The translations under genes were made by a program, and so were the position numbers. Under the pieces are notes generated by a model, which was not told the DNA's origin, did no database searches, and was given only the letters and a program-made list of their open reading frames with translations. A stretch of DNA of 64,000 nt from Marchantia polymorpha subsp. ruderalis. Lineage: Eukaryota; Streptophyta; Marchantiopsida; Marchantiales; Marchantiaceae. Position 1 is the first letter of the stretch. Every line of letters begins with the position of its first letter. Shown here in pieces: positions 12,548-26,200 of the stretch. The DNA is taken from the NCBI GenBank assembly GCA_037833965.1, contig AP031356.1, forward strand, positions 9,384,501-9,448,500. Reading direction: 5' to 3'.

Positions 12548-13200
12548 GCTCTCGACCAGCTCTCACCTGCACCAAGACTCCGGTCCGAGCGATCGCCCGG
12601 CACGCTCAATTCCCCCCAGCTCCTCCCAGCACCTGATTACCACCTACCCACTGATCTCGGCACCCTCTGCTGGCAAATCCTTTCTTCATTCTGCCAAACT
12701 CCACACATTTCCACACTGAGCGTCAATCTTGGACACATTTCTCGTCGGCCCTCAATTCCACGATCAATCCACATTACAACCTACCCATTCGGCCCACGTC
12801 CACCACCTCGACCCCACCACCTGACGCCAATTTCATCCACCAGTCCAGTCCGCTCTTTCGATCCTGGATCCGCCACGACCCTGTCGGAACAAATTCTCGT
12901 CCTTCTCCTTCTCCTTCTCCGTCTCAACGCCTCACAGCCCAAGCCTTCGCAAGATCCTCTGGGCAGAGGCAGAGATCGAATCTCGAGGGCATTTGCATTC
13001 TAGCGCAGTGTGCTGCTGCTGCTGCTGCTGCTCATCGATCGCGAGAAAGAAACGACGAACGACGAAAGTGGCGCCGTGCGTCGACCGCCACATGGAATCT
13101 TCAGGTGCAAGCGGTGAATGCAGCGTCAGCTTCCGCGCCCAGCCCCGACCCGTTGCGCTCTGGATATATTCCTCCTCTTCGGTCTAATTCATGCCGAGCC
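12548..13200 (-). promoter_or_regulatory. AP3B: GC-rich leader/promoter region of AP-3 beta
   Basis: This is a C-rich to GC-rich block directly upstream of the AP-3 beta ATG on the minus strand, sharply distinct from the AT-rich DNA beyond 13.2 kb. A (GCT)n run of about seven units lies at 13010-13032. A 178-codon open frame on the plus strand (12467-13003) overlaps the first exon and reads as low-complexity Pro/Ser; I treat it as a shadow. The region is probably the 5' UTR plus core promoter, but no clear TATA box was fixed. Confidence 0.5.
13010..13032. repeat. (GCT)n microsatellite
   Basis: About seven uninterrupted GCT/CTG triplets lie in the likely AP-3 beta leader. Confidence 0.85.
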
Positions 13201-13639
13201 CAGAAATTCATTCGGATCGAACTATTTTTCGTTTTAATTTCTGAGCCAATTTGCATAATATTCTGAGGTATATATATATCTTCTATAATTTCCGCTCACG
13301 GACCAATCAAAAGGGTGATCCATAGCAAGGCACAACCAACGAAAGAGTCACATGATCGATCTCCTACGAAGTCTAAGAGCATATTCCAACCTCGACATAT
13401 TGGCACTTGGTGTTAGAGATGGGTGTACCCTCATTCGGTACGTGGTGTATATGAGTTGCGGTGGGGACTACCGATACATCAGGCTTATTATTAATTACTT
13501 TTGATATTATTCATTATATTCTTATTTATTGATTCTACCGGTGATGGCGGAAGAAGGGTTTGTTAACAGTTTACTTATTAATATTTCTAAATATTGGACT
13601 TCTATGGATATTGATGTTTAGTATAGAATGACATCTTAC

Positions 13640-14130
13640 TAATACTAATATGTACTATATATAAGATAGCATTATTGCATTGCTATATCCAGAGATGTAG
13701 TTTTGTGCAATGTATTTGATCTAATTTATTCTTATTAATCTGCAAATAGCTATAGTGTTATGAGGTATATTATAGACAATTTAATTGTAATACTCTACAT
13801 AGAGCTGTGGTGGTATATAGTGTACTTTTTATTGTTGCATAGAGAACTTTAGCGTTGTGTAGTATATTTTAGATAGAATTTTTTTCTTGCTTTTAATTAA
13901 TTGTCAGTGCTTTGTAATTTAGATATTTGTTTCCAATTGCTCTACATATGGTAATGGTAAATAGAACTACATTGTTATATAGTATATTTTATATAGCATA
14001 ATTTCATTGCTTTACATAAAGATGTTGTGGTATTTGGTACATTTTAGATATTGTACTTGAGGTTGTTCCATAAGAGAATTCTAGTGTTATGTAGTAAATT
14101 TAGATATCATATTTCCAACCCTCTATAAAG
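13640..14130 (+). repeat. degenerate tandem repeat block
   Basis: A phrase close to GAGAA(C/T)T(T/C)TAG(C/T)GTT(G/A)TGTAGTA followed by TTTAGATA recurs with drift around 13841 and 14071. Weaker relatives (GTTATATAGTATATTTTATATAG, GTTATGAGGTATATTATAGAC) lie between and before them. The spacing is irregular, so this looks like an old minisatellite that has decayed. Confidence 0.55.
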
Positions 14131-17061
14131 AGTTCTAGCTAACATAAGAGACATGATTAATCACATCACATATTGTAATGTTATGTTGGATATTTTTTAT
14201 AGTTTTTAGTCTTTTGATTGATTTAGTTTAATTAATTTATTATTAATTGAATAATTTATTAATACTTAAGTTGTTATACATAAGTTTGATTGCAATACTA
14301 CCAAGAAGTAACTCGTGATTTTTATTCATTGTAAAATTTGATAGTGTCTTACATTTTTTTTGTTATCTCACGATTTTTTCTTCTCAACACTTTTACATGC
14401 ACATTAAATCATATCTACTTATACAACATATATATCAATATCATTGTCAAACAAGAGTACCAAAAACATACCTATGCAAAATTTGACAAATCTTTAAAAA
14501 AGCATAATTTTAAAAATTACGATGTGATATCATACTTCTTACCTTTTTTGATAAATTATTTGTAATAATGTACATCAATTATGATGTAGTAATTATCTGC
14601 AATAACTTATATAATTTATATAAATCAATCATATAGAATAATAATTCTTAGTTAATTTTATTGACCAATGTACTCATTGGATAGATTACATTTGCAATAT
14701 AATAAGATGTATATATCATGTCATAATGATTATTGATATCTTATCTTATCTTATAGTAGATTTTCATTGAATTTTGTTGGTATTAAACAACAATGGAATA
14801 AAATTTGAACACCAAATTTATTCATTTATATTTGATGAATTTTTTTCATTAATGTGTGATTCATTTCATACAAGTTATGATTTTTTTTAAATATATATAA
14901 GAATTGATATAATGTCATTAATAAACAAGTTAATCGTTTAATTTGTTTCAAAATATATTACACTTGAATTATGATAATAAGTATTGTAACGTGTATAAAT
15001 ATTGTCTATCATTAACATCTGATTAGAGTTGATTCTAGTTGAGTTAACTTTAGGTTGAACCTAGATTAAATCACCCCCGTCAAAGAATATAGTTGCATTA
15101 ATTTGAAAAACTGTGAACTCTTCGAGTTAAGTTTTTTTTCGAAGGTAATAACTTTCAATAGGTTGGTTATGGTGTCCCGCTAACTTCGACATGTAATTTA
15201 CTAGGTGTGAAATGGATCTAGCTCGATTGTGAATCTTCTCGTTTGAAATGAATGAAATTTACACATATACCTTCACTTAAAAAACTTAGTCACTTATTAA
15301 TGATCAGACAACGCCGATGAGTGTGTTTGGAGTTTTGCTATTGCGATGTTTTTTCATTAATGATGATTTTTTAAGATAAAATTGGCAACGTTGGGGGAGT
15401 TGGTCAGATGATGTCAACAATTTTTTTTTTGATATAGTTGATTTTACTGTCTTCGCCCAAGTGAAAATTTCATTCACAGATTTTGTATCGTGTGTTGATT
15501 TGAGTATTCTTTCAATCATAAAGAGTAGTTTCGAGGAGAATATTGACTTCTTCATTGAAATCGAAAAGAAGATTTGAAAGTTTGGAGAGTGTGAAAGGGG
15601 TTGCTGGAATTGAATTTTTTGAGATTTGGATCACCGTGGAGATATTATGATTCGTCTATGTATTTTTGGAAAGTTGAAATTCGTAAAATTGTGTAGTAAT
15701 TTATTTGCTCAAGAAGATAAATTTTGAATTTTACATATAATCGGTGAAGATTTATTGATTGAGTGATGTTGCTGTTTATGACAAGATGAAATTGAAAGTA
15801 CAATTGTTTAATTTGCAAGTCTAAGTGTGGCGTTGAGTTGGAGTACATGCCGGACTGATGACAATTTGTTGAACCTCTAGCCTTGGTTGACTTTGGTGGA
15901 GTTGTAGTTGAAGGTAAAAAAAAAATATAAAATGCACAATTGGAAAATAACTATAATATCATATGTTGCATGTGTGAAATAGAACTAGAATTAACTAAGT
16001 AGTTTATTATGGTTATCTTAGTTAGAACAAATTCTAGATAATTATGATTAAGCCTAGCTAGTTAAAACTAAATTTGTCAAGTTATAATTATGTTTAACTA
16101 TAATGTATATATTTGGCGGAATAACTAAAGAAGTTCTAAAAAATTTGAATGAATATTTTTATTTTGTCTTGGACAAAGTCTAAATTTCAAGATAAAAGAA
16201 TTTTGACTTCATGTTTAATTTTAATTGGTTTGATTAAATTATGAAGATTTTATTGGTGACATTAAATCTAATGTTGAATTAATGGCAAGTTGAACTTTTA
16301 GAAGTTGGAAATCACAAATGACATGTTGCAATCTCAATCTAAGTAATAATAAAAAAAATTAGGTTATCAATAACATGTTGCAATGTATTGGTAACTAGTC
16401 AAATTTACTATGATTTATCTTTGTAAAAGTAAGTTAGATAGAAATAATCATTTATTACTCAAGCAAGTCTAAAAAGTTCATGTGTAGAAACTTGTTTCAT
16501 ATATAAAAGAATGACATTTTTCAACATCTTGGAGTGTTGATTTGTGTGTGAATTTAAGTGATGAATTGAAGAAATGTTTGAAAGTGTATATGGGCAATAT
16601 AACTATGAGCAGGAATCCTAATCTTCTAGAAACATGATGAATTACAGCAAAACCATCTAAAGTAAATTTGAGTGGGAATCAACCTAGAGGTTGAGGAATT
16701 CGGTCTAGAAGCTATTTTCACAAAAATTGCACTAAAACAATATCGCATGCAAACAAAAATAACAAGTGGCAATGATGTTGAGCATGAAAGACAGTAGTTA
16801 GATGTTGGATAACTATGGAAAGAGTTGGTTGTAAATATATGTGCTTGATAACATTTGACGCACCCATGTTAAACCAACTACCAAATAAACTAACACCCAA
16901 TGCAATTGCAAGGCTAACTCCATCCAAATGGTCATATGACTCTACTACTGTTATCTGATCAAGTTGTGATTCTTATGCAATATGATATGTTGTTATATTA
17001 CAGTATGAGTCAGTGAAAATTGAAACACATGTTAGTGAATATTTTAAATCATTTTACACGT

Positions 17062-17379
17062 GTTCAAACGATAATAGTTGGATCTAAGTTCCACCACTAG
17101 AGCTTGATTCGGAGAAAAATGAAATAAATTTCAATTTTCTAACTTCACCGAAGACGAAAGCTGACTAGTTCGAACGATGATAGCTGGCTCCAAGTTCCAC
17201 CACTAAAGCCTAAGTTAGAGAAAATTGAGACAAATTTCAATTTTCTAACTCCACCAAAGGCATAAGCTGCCGGGTTCAAACGATGATAGCTGGTTTCAAG
17301 TTCCACCACTAGAGCTTGAGCCGAAGAAAATTGAAACAAATTTCAATTTTTTAACTCCAACGAATACGAAAACTGACAA
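17062..17379 (+). repeat. 106-bp tandem repeat, three copies
   Basis: Units begin GTTC(A/G)AACGAT at 17062, 17168 and 17274, an exact 106-bp period. Each contains CAAGTTCCACCACTA or a close variant, then AATTTCAATTTT and an ACTCCACCGAAG-like tail. Copies are roughly 85 percent alike by eye. It is satellite-like, alone in the middle of the AT-rich desert, with no coding potential. Confidence 0.9.
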
Positions 17380-20300
17380 ATGTTTCACAACTGCACTCTA
17401 AATTACAACAAATCAAATGTAATCTAAAATTTCAAGAGTCAAGTTGATAATCCTCATTGTTGAATTAGCGAGACAAAAAAAAACTATCATAGATATGAAT
17501 CATGTTTCATATTCTCTGTGAAGCAACCAAACTGGACACAATCAAAAATAGTACATGATCTGAGGACCATGAAAACACATAAAGAACGGAGAACGGAACT
17601 TACAATTTTTGGAGACCGAAAGAATCGCAAAAAAAATCTTGTAAATTGGAATCCGTTTCCAAAACCAAGAAAACTCTAGCAAAAAAGAATAAAATTTACA
17701 CATGAAAACACTAAAACCAAAACATAAAAATAAAATTTGACTAAACTTGATAAAGCAATGAATTATAAGAAAGAGACTTACCCAATCGATATCACAATAA
17801 AGAAGATGAAATTATTCTACATTTTTAATTGAAAGAAAAACTTTCCATCATTGAGGTAGTCTATGTGAATGAAATTTAATTATCAATCAGTTCATTAAAT
17901 AGGATCATCATTTAAACTAATTATAGTTGTGTCAGTTGAAAGCTCTTCATCAAGACGTTTTGTCATGAGAAATCTAAATTAAGTCAAAAAGATTCTATTA
18001 AAATCAATTTGTAGTTTTCTACTCTTATGTTTTTCATGTAGTTTAGTGCTATGTCTAAAAACTCATTTTTATTTGTTTTTTTTTTACTCAAACTTTTGAG
18101 TTGTATCAAAAAAAATGTTGTCAACACTAATAACATATTTGATATCTAATATAACATCTGGTAGAGTTTGACTATGATTGGTACCACTTGGATGATTAAT
18201 ATTATTCTTGTGAACATTTTCAAGAGCAAACTACAAATCTTGTAAATTTCACAAGTGATAACTTTTTAGTTATAATAAATATAAAAATAAATACAATGAA
18301 AAAATATATATAAATATACGTTTATATCATAAACAATTCAATTCAACACAAGTTGAAATCATTTAAAAAAAATCTCTTGATTGTATCAAACGATGTTTTT
18401 TTTTCAAATTGTTTTTCACAATTGAATTGTTTCTTTTTGCGCCATGATATTTGTTAACAATCTCCAATTTTCTTTTCAATGTTAAATCATTTACCATGAT
18501 AAACATGTCGGTTGTTGTGACCATATTTTTTTTTGTTTCTAATTAACATTGGTCCTGAACTTTCAAGTCATGCAAAGACATGTTCATCACAACAAGTGTG
18601 CTCTCCACGATGCAATCACTATTTGATTAAATTTTTTTACATGCATCCAAGCTTATCTTGATTTATCAAGATAAATATTTTTCTCATTATATCTCGATTA
18701 TAACATCTTGTTCATCTTAATTCAGATTTGACTCTCTACAAATTTTTTTTCTAGCTTGTAGTTCTTCACCATATCTTACTAATAGTTGAGTATTATTTCT
18801 TAATAACTCTAAATATTCATTAAACATCAAAATTTTATATTGCGATCCAACCCATATTTCATGTTGTTGAATAATGGATGCTTCTTTGTGTAATTGTCAT
18901 ATCAAAACTCTACATTGAAATTTGCATATGTTTCAAATTACAATATACAAAGACAACATAGAATAACAATCTCCAACAATATATTTAATTTTTTATTTTG
19001 TACAAACTATCTCAACAAAATTTGACTTTACGGTATCTGAAAATTCATATGAATATAACATAAATAACCTATCATTATTTATAATCAAAACATATTTTTG
19101 TAAAATTATAATAAAATATATAATAAAATCAAAAATTAATGAATATAAATAGAAAATTATAAAAATTTTCACCTTAGCATATTTGATTTAATTTTCTATT
19201 GCCCATACATTGGAGATGATAATTTTTTATTTTTTTAATTAATTATTAATTTCATTTACTTCCTACAAGTGTTATAAAGAAGAAAAATATCATGCTTCCA
19301 AAAAGTATATCTTATAATTTGTCCAAATGACAAGCTTTCAAAATACCTAGCATTCTTTGAATCATTTGTTTCTTGGCTAGATGCGAAGCTTTTGTTGTAC
19401 AATTTGTTATCTCGTTTGTATTATTAACATTTTGACAAATTGTTAATAATTTTTCTATTGAAGCAACACACAAAACATATGTAAAATATCGTAATTGAAA
19501 ACAAAAAAAAACATAACTTATGAAAGTAGAATTCAAAGTAGTGTTCATAAGATAGAAGAGGTTTTTATTTAATCAAGTTCAATCAATTATTGTGAAATAA
19601 TGAACATAAGAATATTGATTTCAAAAAAAATAAATTTGATGATGCATACGATCAAAAGATAATGTATGTGACTTAAATCAAGTCACACCATGTACCTACC
19701 AATTGTAGTGTAGACTACTTCTTTATTAGTGGAGTTCTTATCAATCAAAACACTCACAATCAATATCAAAATAAGAATAAATGAATATTTTTCACTATAA
19801 ATTATCATAAAAAAATCAACAATTCAAGATACAACTAAATCCAAAGTTATGTAATATTTAGATATCACAAATGTAAAATCTAACATCAAAAATTTATTTA
19901 AAGAATAATGAATCATCATCCTTAATTACCATTTGGATTTAAGTATCAACATTAGATTTTGAAATAGATCTGCAAATTTATACTATTGATGTAAAATCAC
20001 AATATGAGGATTCGCATTAATTCAAATTTGAATAGATTTTTGATTGTTTTTATAAAACATATAAGTTATTTGTCACGTTTACGTTTATATCATGTATATC
20101 TTTTAGATGAACGTGATAATCTTTAGTTTCTCTAATGGATCATGAAAACTGAATAAAATTATTGAAAATACAATTTGAACATTCTATTTGAATCTATTGT
20201 TTTAAATGCACATCAAAAACTTGTGAAATAGTCAAAGTTTATTTAAACAATTGCTCTATATTTCATCTGAGTTTGATTATAATTTGTGAAGCATATGCAC

Positions 20301-21699
20301 ATTCCAAAAAACAATTACATAATGTACAATTATTCCGTGATAACTTTTGCTTTTATAATACAATGATTTCTGTAATATAATTGTAGAAATCAACTCAAAA
20401 TTAATAAATATATATAAAATAACAATTACAAGATGAAAAATATAATTTTATGTTAATAAAACATTTAAACAAATTACACATACTTTTGTCTGTAATATAT
20501 AACAGCAATGTCAGATTTGGATTTATGATATGTAACAATAAAGTTACAAACACATAATCTTTTTTGATAATCATTAAAGTTTATATTTTTTGATCGTGGT
20601 TTACTACTGTCACCTATACCGAAAAGTGGATAAATGTATTTTTTAGATATTGTGTTTGGATACAGAGAAGTATGATTCAATGATCCAAAAACACATCAAT
20701 AAGTTACAATTTTAATTCAACCAGTCTCGATAACTAGTTTGTCATTCGTTGGTTTTTTTCAAAAGATTATGTCTAAATCTATATTCATTTTGACTTCATC
20801 ATCTACACTTTCACTTAAAATACGAATTATCTTTACAAGAGAAAAATGCATTTTTCAATTCCATTGCAAATCGTCTACATGGAATATGCCTGAATGAGCC
20901 GAAATTTTTTTATTACAAACTCAAACTATAATTATGAAAACTAAAATTTTTTATTTCAAAAAATGGATGACTAAAAATATTTATAAACAACAATGAAACA
21001 ATCAAGTTAATCTACATCATCCAAGATACAAACTCAAAAAAGTTGAATGTAACACTTATACATTACGACGTACATTGTGACTGAAGAGCAATGAAAAGTA
21101 CCTCAAACTGTAACACAAATGCTAAGATGTACACTTATATGATAAAAAATGAACAAAATTTAATTTTCATTCAATATTTTCAAATCATTATTCCAAAACA
21201 CTTTATAAAGACTGAGTATTGTCTTGCATTTGCAGTTGAGTGTTTAGTTAACATCTGTACGTCATTTCAATTTCCTAGAATTGCTAAACATTCTCTTCAC
21301 TTTGCATGACAGTCTTTGATGTTTCAGATTATTATATCCAAAGTTTACCCATCTCCATGCATGGATCGACATCACTAATTTGAAAGCTGCATAAACTCTC
21401 TAGATATAAAGTTCTCTTGTCACAAAAAACAAATTCAGTCAAATTTTATACGTCCTGACTAATACGAGAGATCCAAAATGTATTCTTAATATGATATCAA
21501 TGTGTTCTTATCTTTGTTAAACATGATATATTATTATTAGATTTTCATTGTCTGAATTAAATTTGAGAGAGTTTCAAAATTTGATAAGCCTGTTGACGAG
21601 AATTAAATTGATAGCTAATGATCAATTTCATCTTGATTAACTCTAATCATATTTACTATTGAAAATGCAACGATATATTTTCAAATGAAATGATATGGG

Positions 21700-23226
21700 A
21701 TTATAGATATAAATTGAATATTTTCAATGAATATGATGATACTTCATATGGAGTAAATAATGGAGTTCGAACATCCATTGACCCGCTGAACCAGAGGTAT
21801 TATTACAAGACAAGACATTTACACTAGAGAAATTAAATACTTTAAAAACAATCCATACTTTGCATTTAAAGGTATTGCCAAAGATCTTGTGGAGCTTTAT
21901 CCTTTCCTGTGGTGCTATGACAACTGCAGATTGGGGGGAAATTAAATATCCGAATAAAGGACAGTGTGCTTGGTTCATAATAACACCGAGTTGTACTAGG
22001 ATGGGAGGGAAATGTTGGAGACACCCGGTGGCAGCAAAAGTCGGAGGGATGTGAAAGGCGGCGACCCAGTGACAAGTACCGTCACTGGCGCGGGGCCGGG
22101 AAAGAATGGCACCGCGCTGCGCTGAATCCATCTGAAAGGCCAGTGAATCTTACGCAGTCAGCTGACGGAGGCAAGAGGACCGCTGGATCGACCGTCGTAC
22201 CGCCTGATGACGAACCCATTACTTGCCGTGTATTTCACGAGCTCCGACAATTGTCAGCGTAGTGCGTCAACGTTACCAGCTGCACGCAAGCCAACACGTG
22301 GACTGTGGCGGCACCAAGTGGCCAGAAAACGGTCCACGAGCTGAGGACCACCTGACGACTCAATGTCGGAAAGTCAATCCAAAATCTTCAGCGAGCTGGA
22401 TGTTTGAACCGTATGGAATGTCCTTGTGATCTGTTTCTCTCCGATTGGGTTTCGACCGATCACAAGCTACTGCAAAATTTGGAAGTGCCGGCTGTCGAAT
22501 CTCGTACTTATCACTCAGTCTCTGCCCCATGAGACTCAGAATTTGGGCTCGCTGTTCTATCCACGACTCAATCCGTTCGCGCATCCCTGAGCTGATCTGA
22601 GCTAAATCTGCAATCGGAGTGCATGCATTCTCTCTCAAGTGATCAGTGTCCCTTCGGTAATTTTCCAATGCACAATGGGAAAGTTTTCAGCCGGTGTGTT
22701 TGGGGCCCTTTAGTCTCTTCCAGACTGTATAACGTTCACCTTGAACTGAGAGTTGCTCAGACCCGTCTCCTCTAGCTCGTGCCGTGATCATCTCTCGATT
22801 CTCGACCCATCCTTGACCCATGTGCTCGAACAGAACTTAACACTTACGATGATGATTATGATATTCTGGTGATGCGTTTCGTTTTGCGATCTGAATCGTT
22901 GTATATGCAGATCCACAGCAGTAGCTGTTGCGTTCACAGGGGGCGACCTTGTCTCAGAAGCGGGGACATGACATTCTCTTGAGCTGAAAAATATGCAATC
23001 TGATGGAAAAGAAATCTGGAGTGGACTCATTCTGAAGGGGAATAAATAATACGCATGGCATGTCCTGTGTAATTTGCTCCAGCAGCGCATGCGTCGTCGA
23101 GCAAAACGCAGCGTCTGGACTAGCCAGTTCTGAGACCTGGCGGAAGAGCTCAAGAATTAAGGAGCCCGAGAAGGAAGAGAGCAGGAGATTAGTGCTCTTT
23201 GGAGAGGAAGATCATCGAGAGCCGAC
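21700..23226 (+). promoter_or_regulatory. upstream region of the inositol transporter
   Basis: GC content rises from about 21.9 kb towards the transporter ATG. The region holds an ACACGTGGAC G-box-like site at 22289-22298 and several other ACGT cores. Short open frames on both strands (for example 21724-22131 minus and 22788-23153 minus) have no recognised domain. I see no RNA gene. The transcription start is not resolved. Confidence 0.4.
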
Positions 23227-26200
23227 ATGGAGGACAGAACGGCAACTCCGAGCTCGGAGCAGGGGTCGGTCCAAAAGACAAGGAATGGAGCAGGAATGCA
23301 AGCGATGAACATTTCTGGAGCCACAACAGAGCCTGCTGCATCTGCCATGAATAGGTACATTTGGAAGCTGTCGATTTCGGCAGGTTTAGGAGGACTTCTC
23401 TTCGGCTACGACACAGGTACGTACAGAATACTGGGAAGCAGAGGTCCGAGTTTTCGTAATAATTTTTTACGGCAACAGATTGGGATGCAAGTGCGTGCAA
23501 AATTTGTGTTGCATGTGAGTCTTCAGAATATCCATCGCATGCTCATGGCCTTTGACGTGCAGGGGTGATTTCTGGCGCTCTGCTGTACATTCGAGATGAT
23601 TTTCAGGCCGTGGACAAGAACACTTCTTTACAGGTCCAACTCCTCGGTAAATCATGTTACTCGTTATCTATGTACGCACGAAGTGTAGTCCGTGTTTTGT
23701 GTTTTCATTCCCCCCACCCACAAGATCAATCGTTGTTGTTACAACTACTGTTAAGTGGAGAGACCATCAGGCGAGCCTGACAAGGTTGAGCTCCTCGTAA
23801 GCTCTGAGTCTGCATGTTCACAGTTTAGAGGAGCTCTGGTTTGAATTTGGAAAGAATTGACAATTGACGGTATCTTCATCCGGTGGTAGCAATAAACCAC
23901 GAGCTGTGGAGGTGATATTGGTCTGATCGGAGGACGAACCGAACTGAATGATTGTTTGTGCAGGAGGCGATCGTGAGCACTGCCCTGGCAGGCGCAATCG
24001 TGGGGTCGGCTGTCGGGGGCAAGATGAGCGATCGCTTCGGCCGGAAGCCGGTGATCATGTTCTCGGACGTCGTCTTCGTGATCGGGGCAATCATCATGGC
24101 CTCTGCCACCAGCCCCGACATCATCATCGTCGGGCGAACTCTGGTGGGCCTGGGCATAGGCATCGCTTCTATGACTGCTCCTCTGTACATTGCCGAAGCT
24201 TCGCCGGCCAAATTCCGAGGCGCACTCGTTACCATGAACGTGCTCATGATCACGGGCGGTCAGTTCGTCTCTTATCTCATCAACCTTGCTTTCACCAAGG
24301 TATGATAGTTATCGTCACTGAAATCTAGACTGCAGATGCCAATCGCTCAGACCTGGACACCAGAACTGAACATTTTGCTCGTCAGTCATGCTTGTACTGA
24401 GACGACCCTTAGTGAAGTGAAGCTGTCAATCATGTCATGGTCGTCCTCTCTTTCAATGATCATGCTTGAAAGGGCCAGTGACTAACTGAGGGTGAAGAAG
24501 CCCCTTGGACGATTGTGATACGATCTGTTCTTCAGTAGGTGCGAGAGGAATTCTGATATGTAAGAATGGCCGGGATCAGATCTACACAATATCAAATGAG
24601 ACGAGACGAGAAGCTGACGTCCAAATGTGCAGGTACCTGGGACATGGCGATGGATGCTTGGAGTGGCGGCTGTGCCTGCAGTTGTGCAACTAGTGGCCAT
24701 GTTATTCCTGCCAGAGTCGCCTCGCTGGCTCTACAGCAAGGTCTAGATGGGACATTTTTCAAGAGCATTCCCTTCTGTGCTTCCTTCCTTCCTTCCATCT
24801 ACAACTTGGAGAAGCTCAGGTCTCTGTCGATGAATGGCTCGCCATGACTTTTGACTGGTTGAAGATTATTGGTGTACAGGGGAGGGTGGAAGCGTCAGTC
24901 GATGTTCTGAGGCAAATCTATCCCAACAAGGAACAACTGGGCCGAGAGGTGGAGGAGCTGCAGAAGTCTGTCGACGACGAGCTGCGAGAAGATGCAGATG
25001 ATCGGGGGTCGAGGTTGATACACGAACTCAAGAGCAAGAAGGAACTCCGCATGGCTCTGGTGGCTGGCGTCGGCCTTCAGGTCAGATCGAGCTGCACACA
25101 TCCCCCTCCTCACTCCGATCAATGCATGCACCAGACGAGATTCGCCTGCACGCACTTTTTGCCCGGAAGCTCTCTGCGTTGTGGTCATACATCTCATGTT
25201 ACCCCCGCACCCCACCCCACGTCAGGGAAGGAAGGATGTGGGACTCACGGGGATGGATGGATGGATGGATGTGGGGATGGATGGGTGGGCAGGTGTTCCA
25301 GCAATTCGTGGGAATAAACACGGTGATGTACTATGCGCCGTCGATCGTGGAGCTCGCGGGGTACGCCTCGCATCGAACGGCGCTGTTGCTGTCGCTGGTG
25401 GTGGCAGGGATCAACGCGCTGGGAACCGTGGCGGGGATCGTCTTCATCGACCGGCTGGGACGCAGACGGCTGGCCATAGGCAGCCTGATCGGCGTCGTCG
25501 GAGCGCTGGTGGTGCTGACGGTGGCATTCCACCTCACCGACGGCGACTCGCCGGCGGTTGCCATTCCGCTCAGCTTCTCCCAAGCTCCGGGCTACACGTG
25601 TCCCCTTCTGTCCGCCCCCAACCGGTCCCCGTCCGCCGCTCTCGACTGCGTTTCCTGCCTCAAGGCCAGTGCCACCTGCGGCTTCTGCGCTGCCCCTGGC
25701 AACGAGGTACACTCCGTTCCCATTTTCCCCTCCCTGCTTCGATCGATGATCCATCACAACCTTCTCTTCGAGCTCCCTGCAACTCTGTGTGTCTTGGGGG
25801 CGGTCCATCTGAACTCACTCTTAGTAAAATTCGAGCCAAGTGGATGAAAGAACTATGGAAACACCCATCAAGGCATACAAGGGGAAAAAGTCCAATTCAA
25901 ATACCGGTTAGCCCTTATTGAGACAAAAGCATATTTTTTCAGTATCTAGAACACTAACTAATCAAGATTAAACATTTCAAATGTAACTATAATATATGTT
26001 GTCGGGTTTCCGTAAACTAATCTTAAGAACACTTTGAACTACTTCTATACTTTGAACTACAGTTCAAGGTTAATCTATAAAGCTATGGAAACACTTTTTT
26101 TATTGCATGTTAGATCAGAACAGGTAATGACCAAATATTGATGGAAAATATGTGTTATAATATTTAGAATACAGATTTATCTCTACATTAACGAATAACA

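Larger units (their letters stand above)
13200..21700. other. 8.5-kb AT-rich gene desert
   Basis: I see no convincing gene here. The few 60-85 codon open frames have no domain. The sequence is AT-rich with long A and T runs and several decayed repeat blocks (13.64-14.13 kb and 17.06-17.38 kb, listed separately). It is probably old transposon-derived DNA, but I could not read reverse transcriptase, integrase or transposase motifs in it. Confidence 0.55.

Noticed and set aside
12467..13003. 178-codon plus-strand open frame
   Set aside because: It overlaps AP-3 beta exon 1 and its leader on the opposite strand and is low-complexity Pro/Ser; treated as a shadow.
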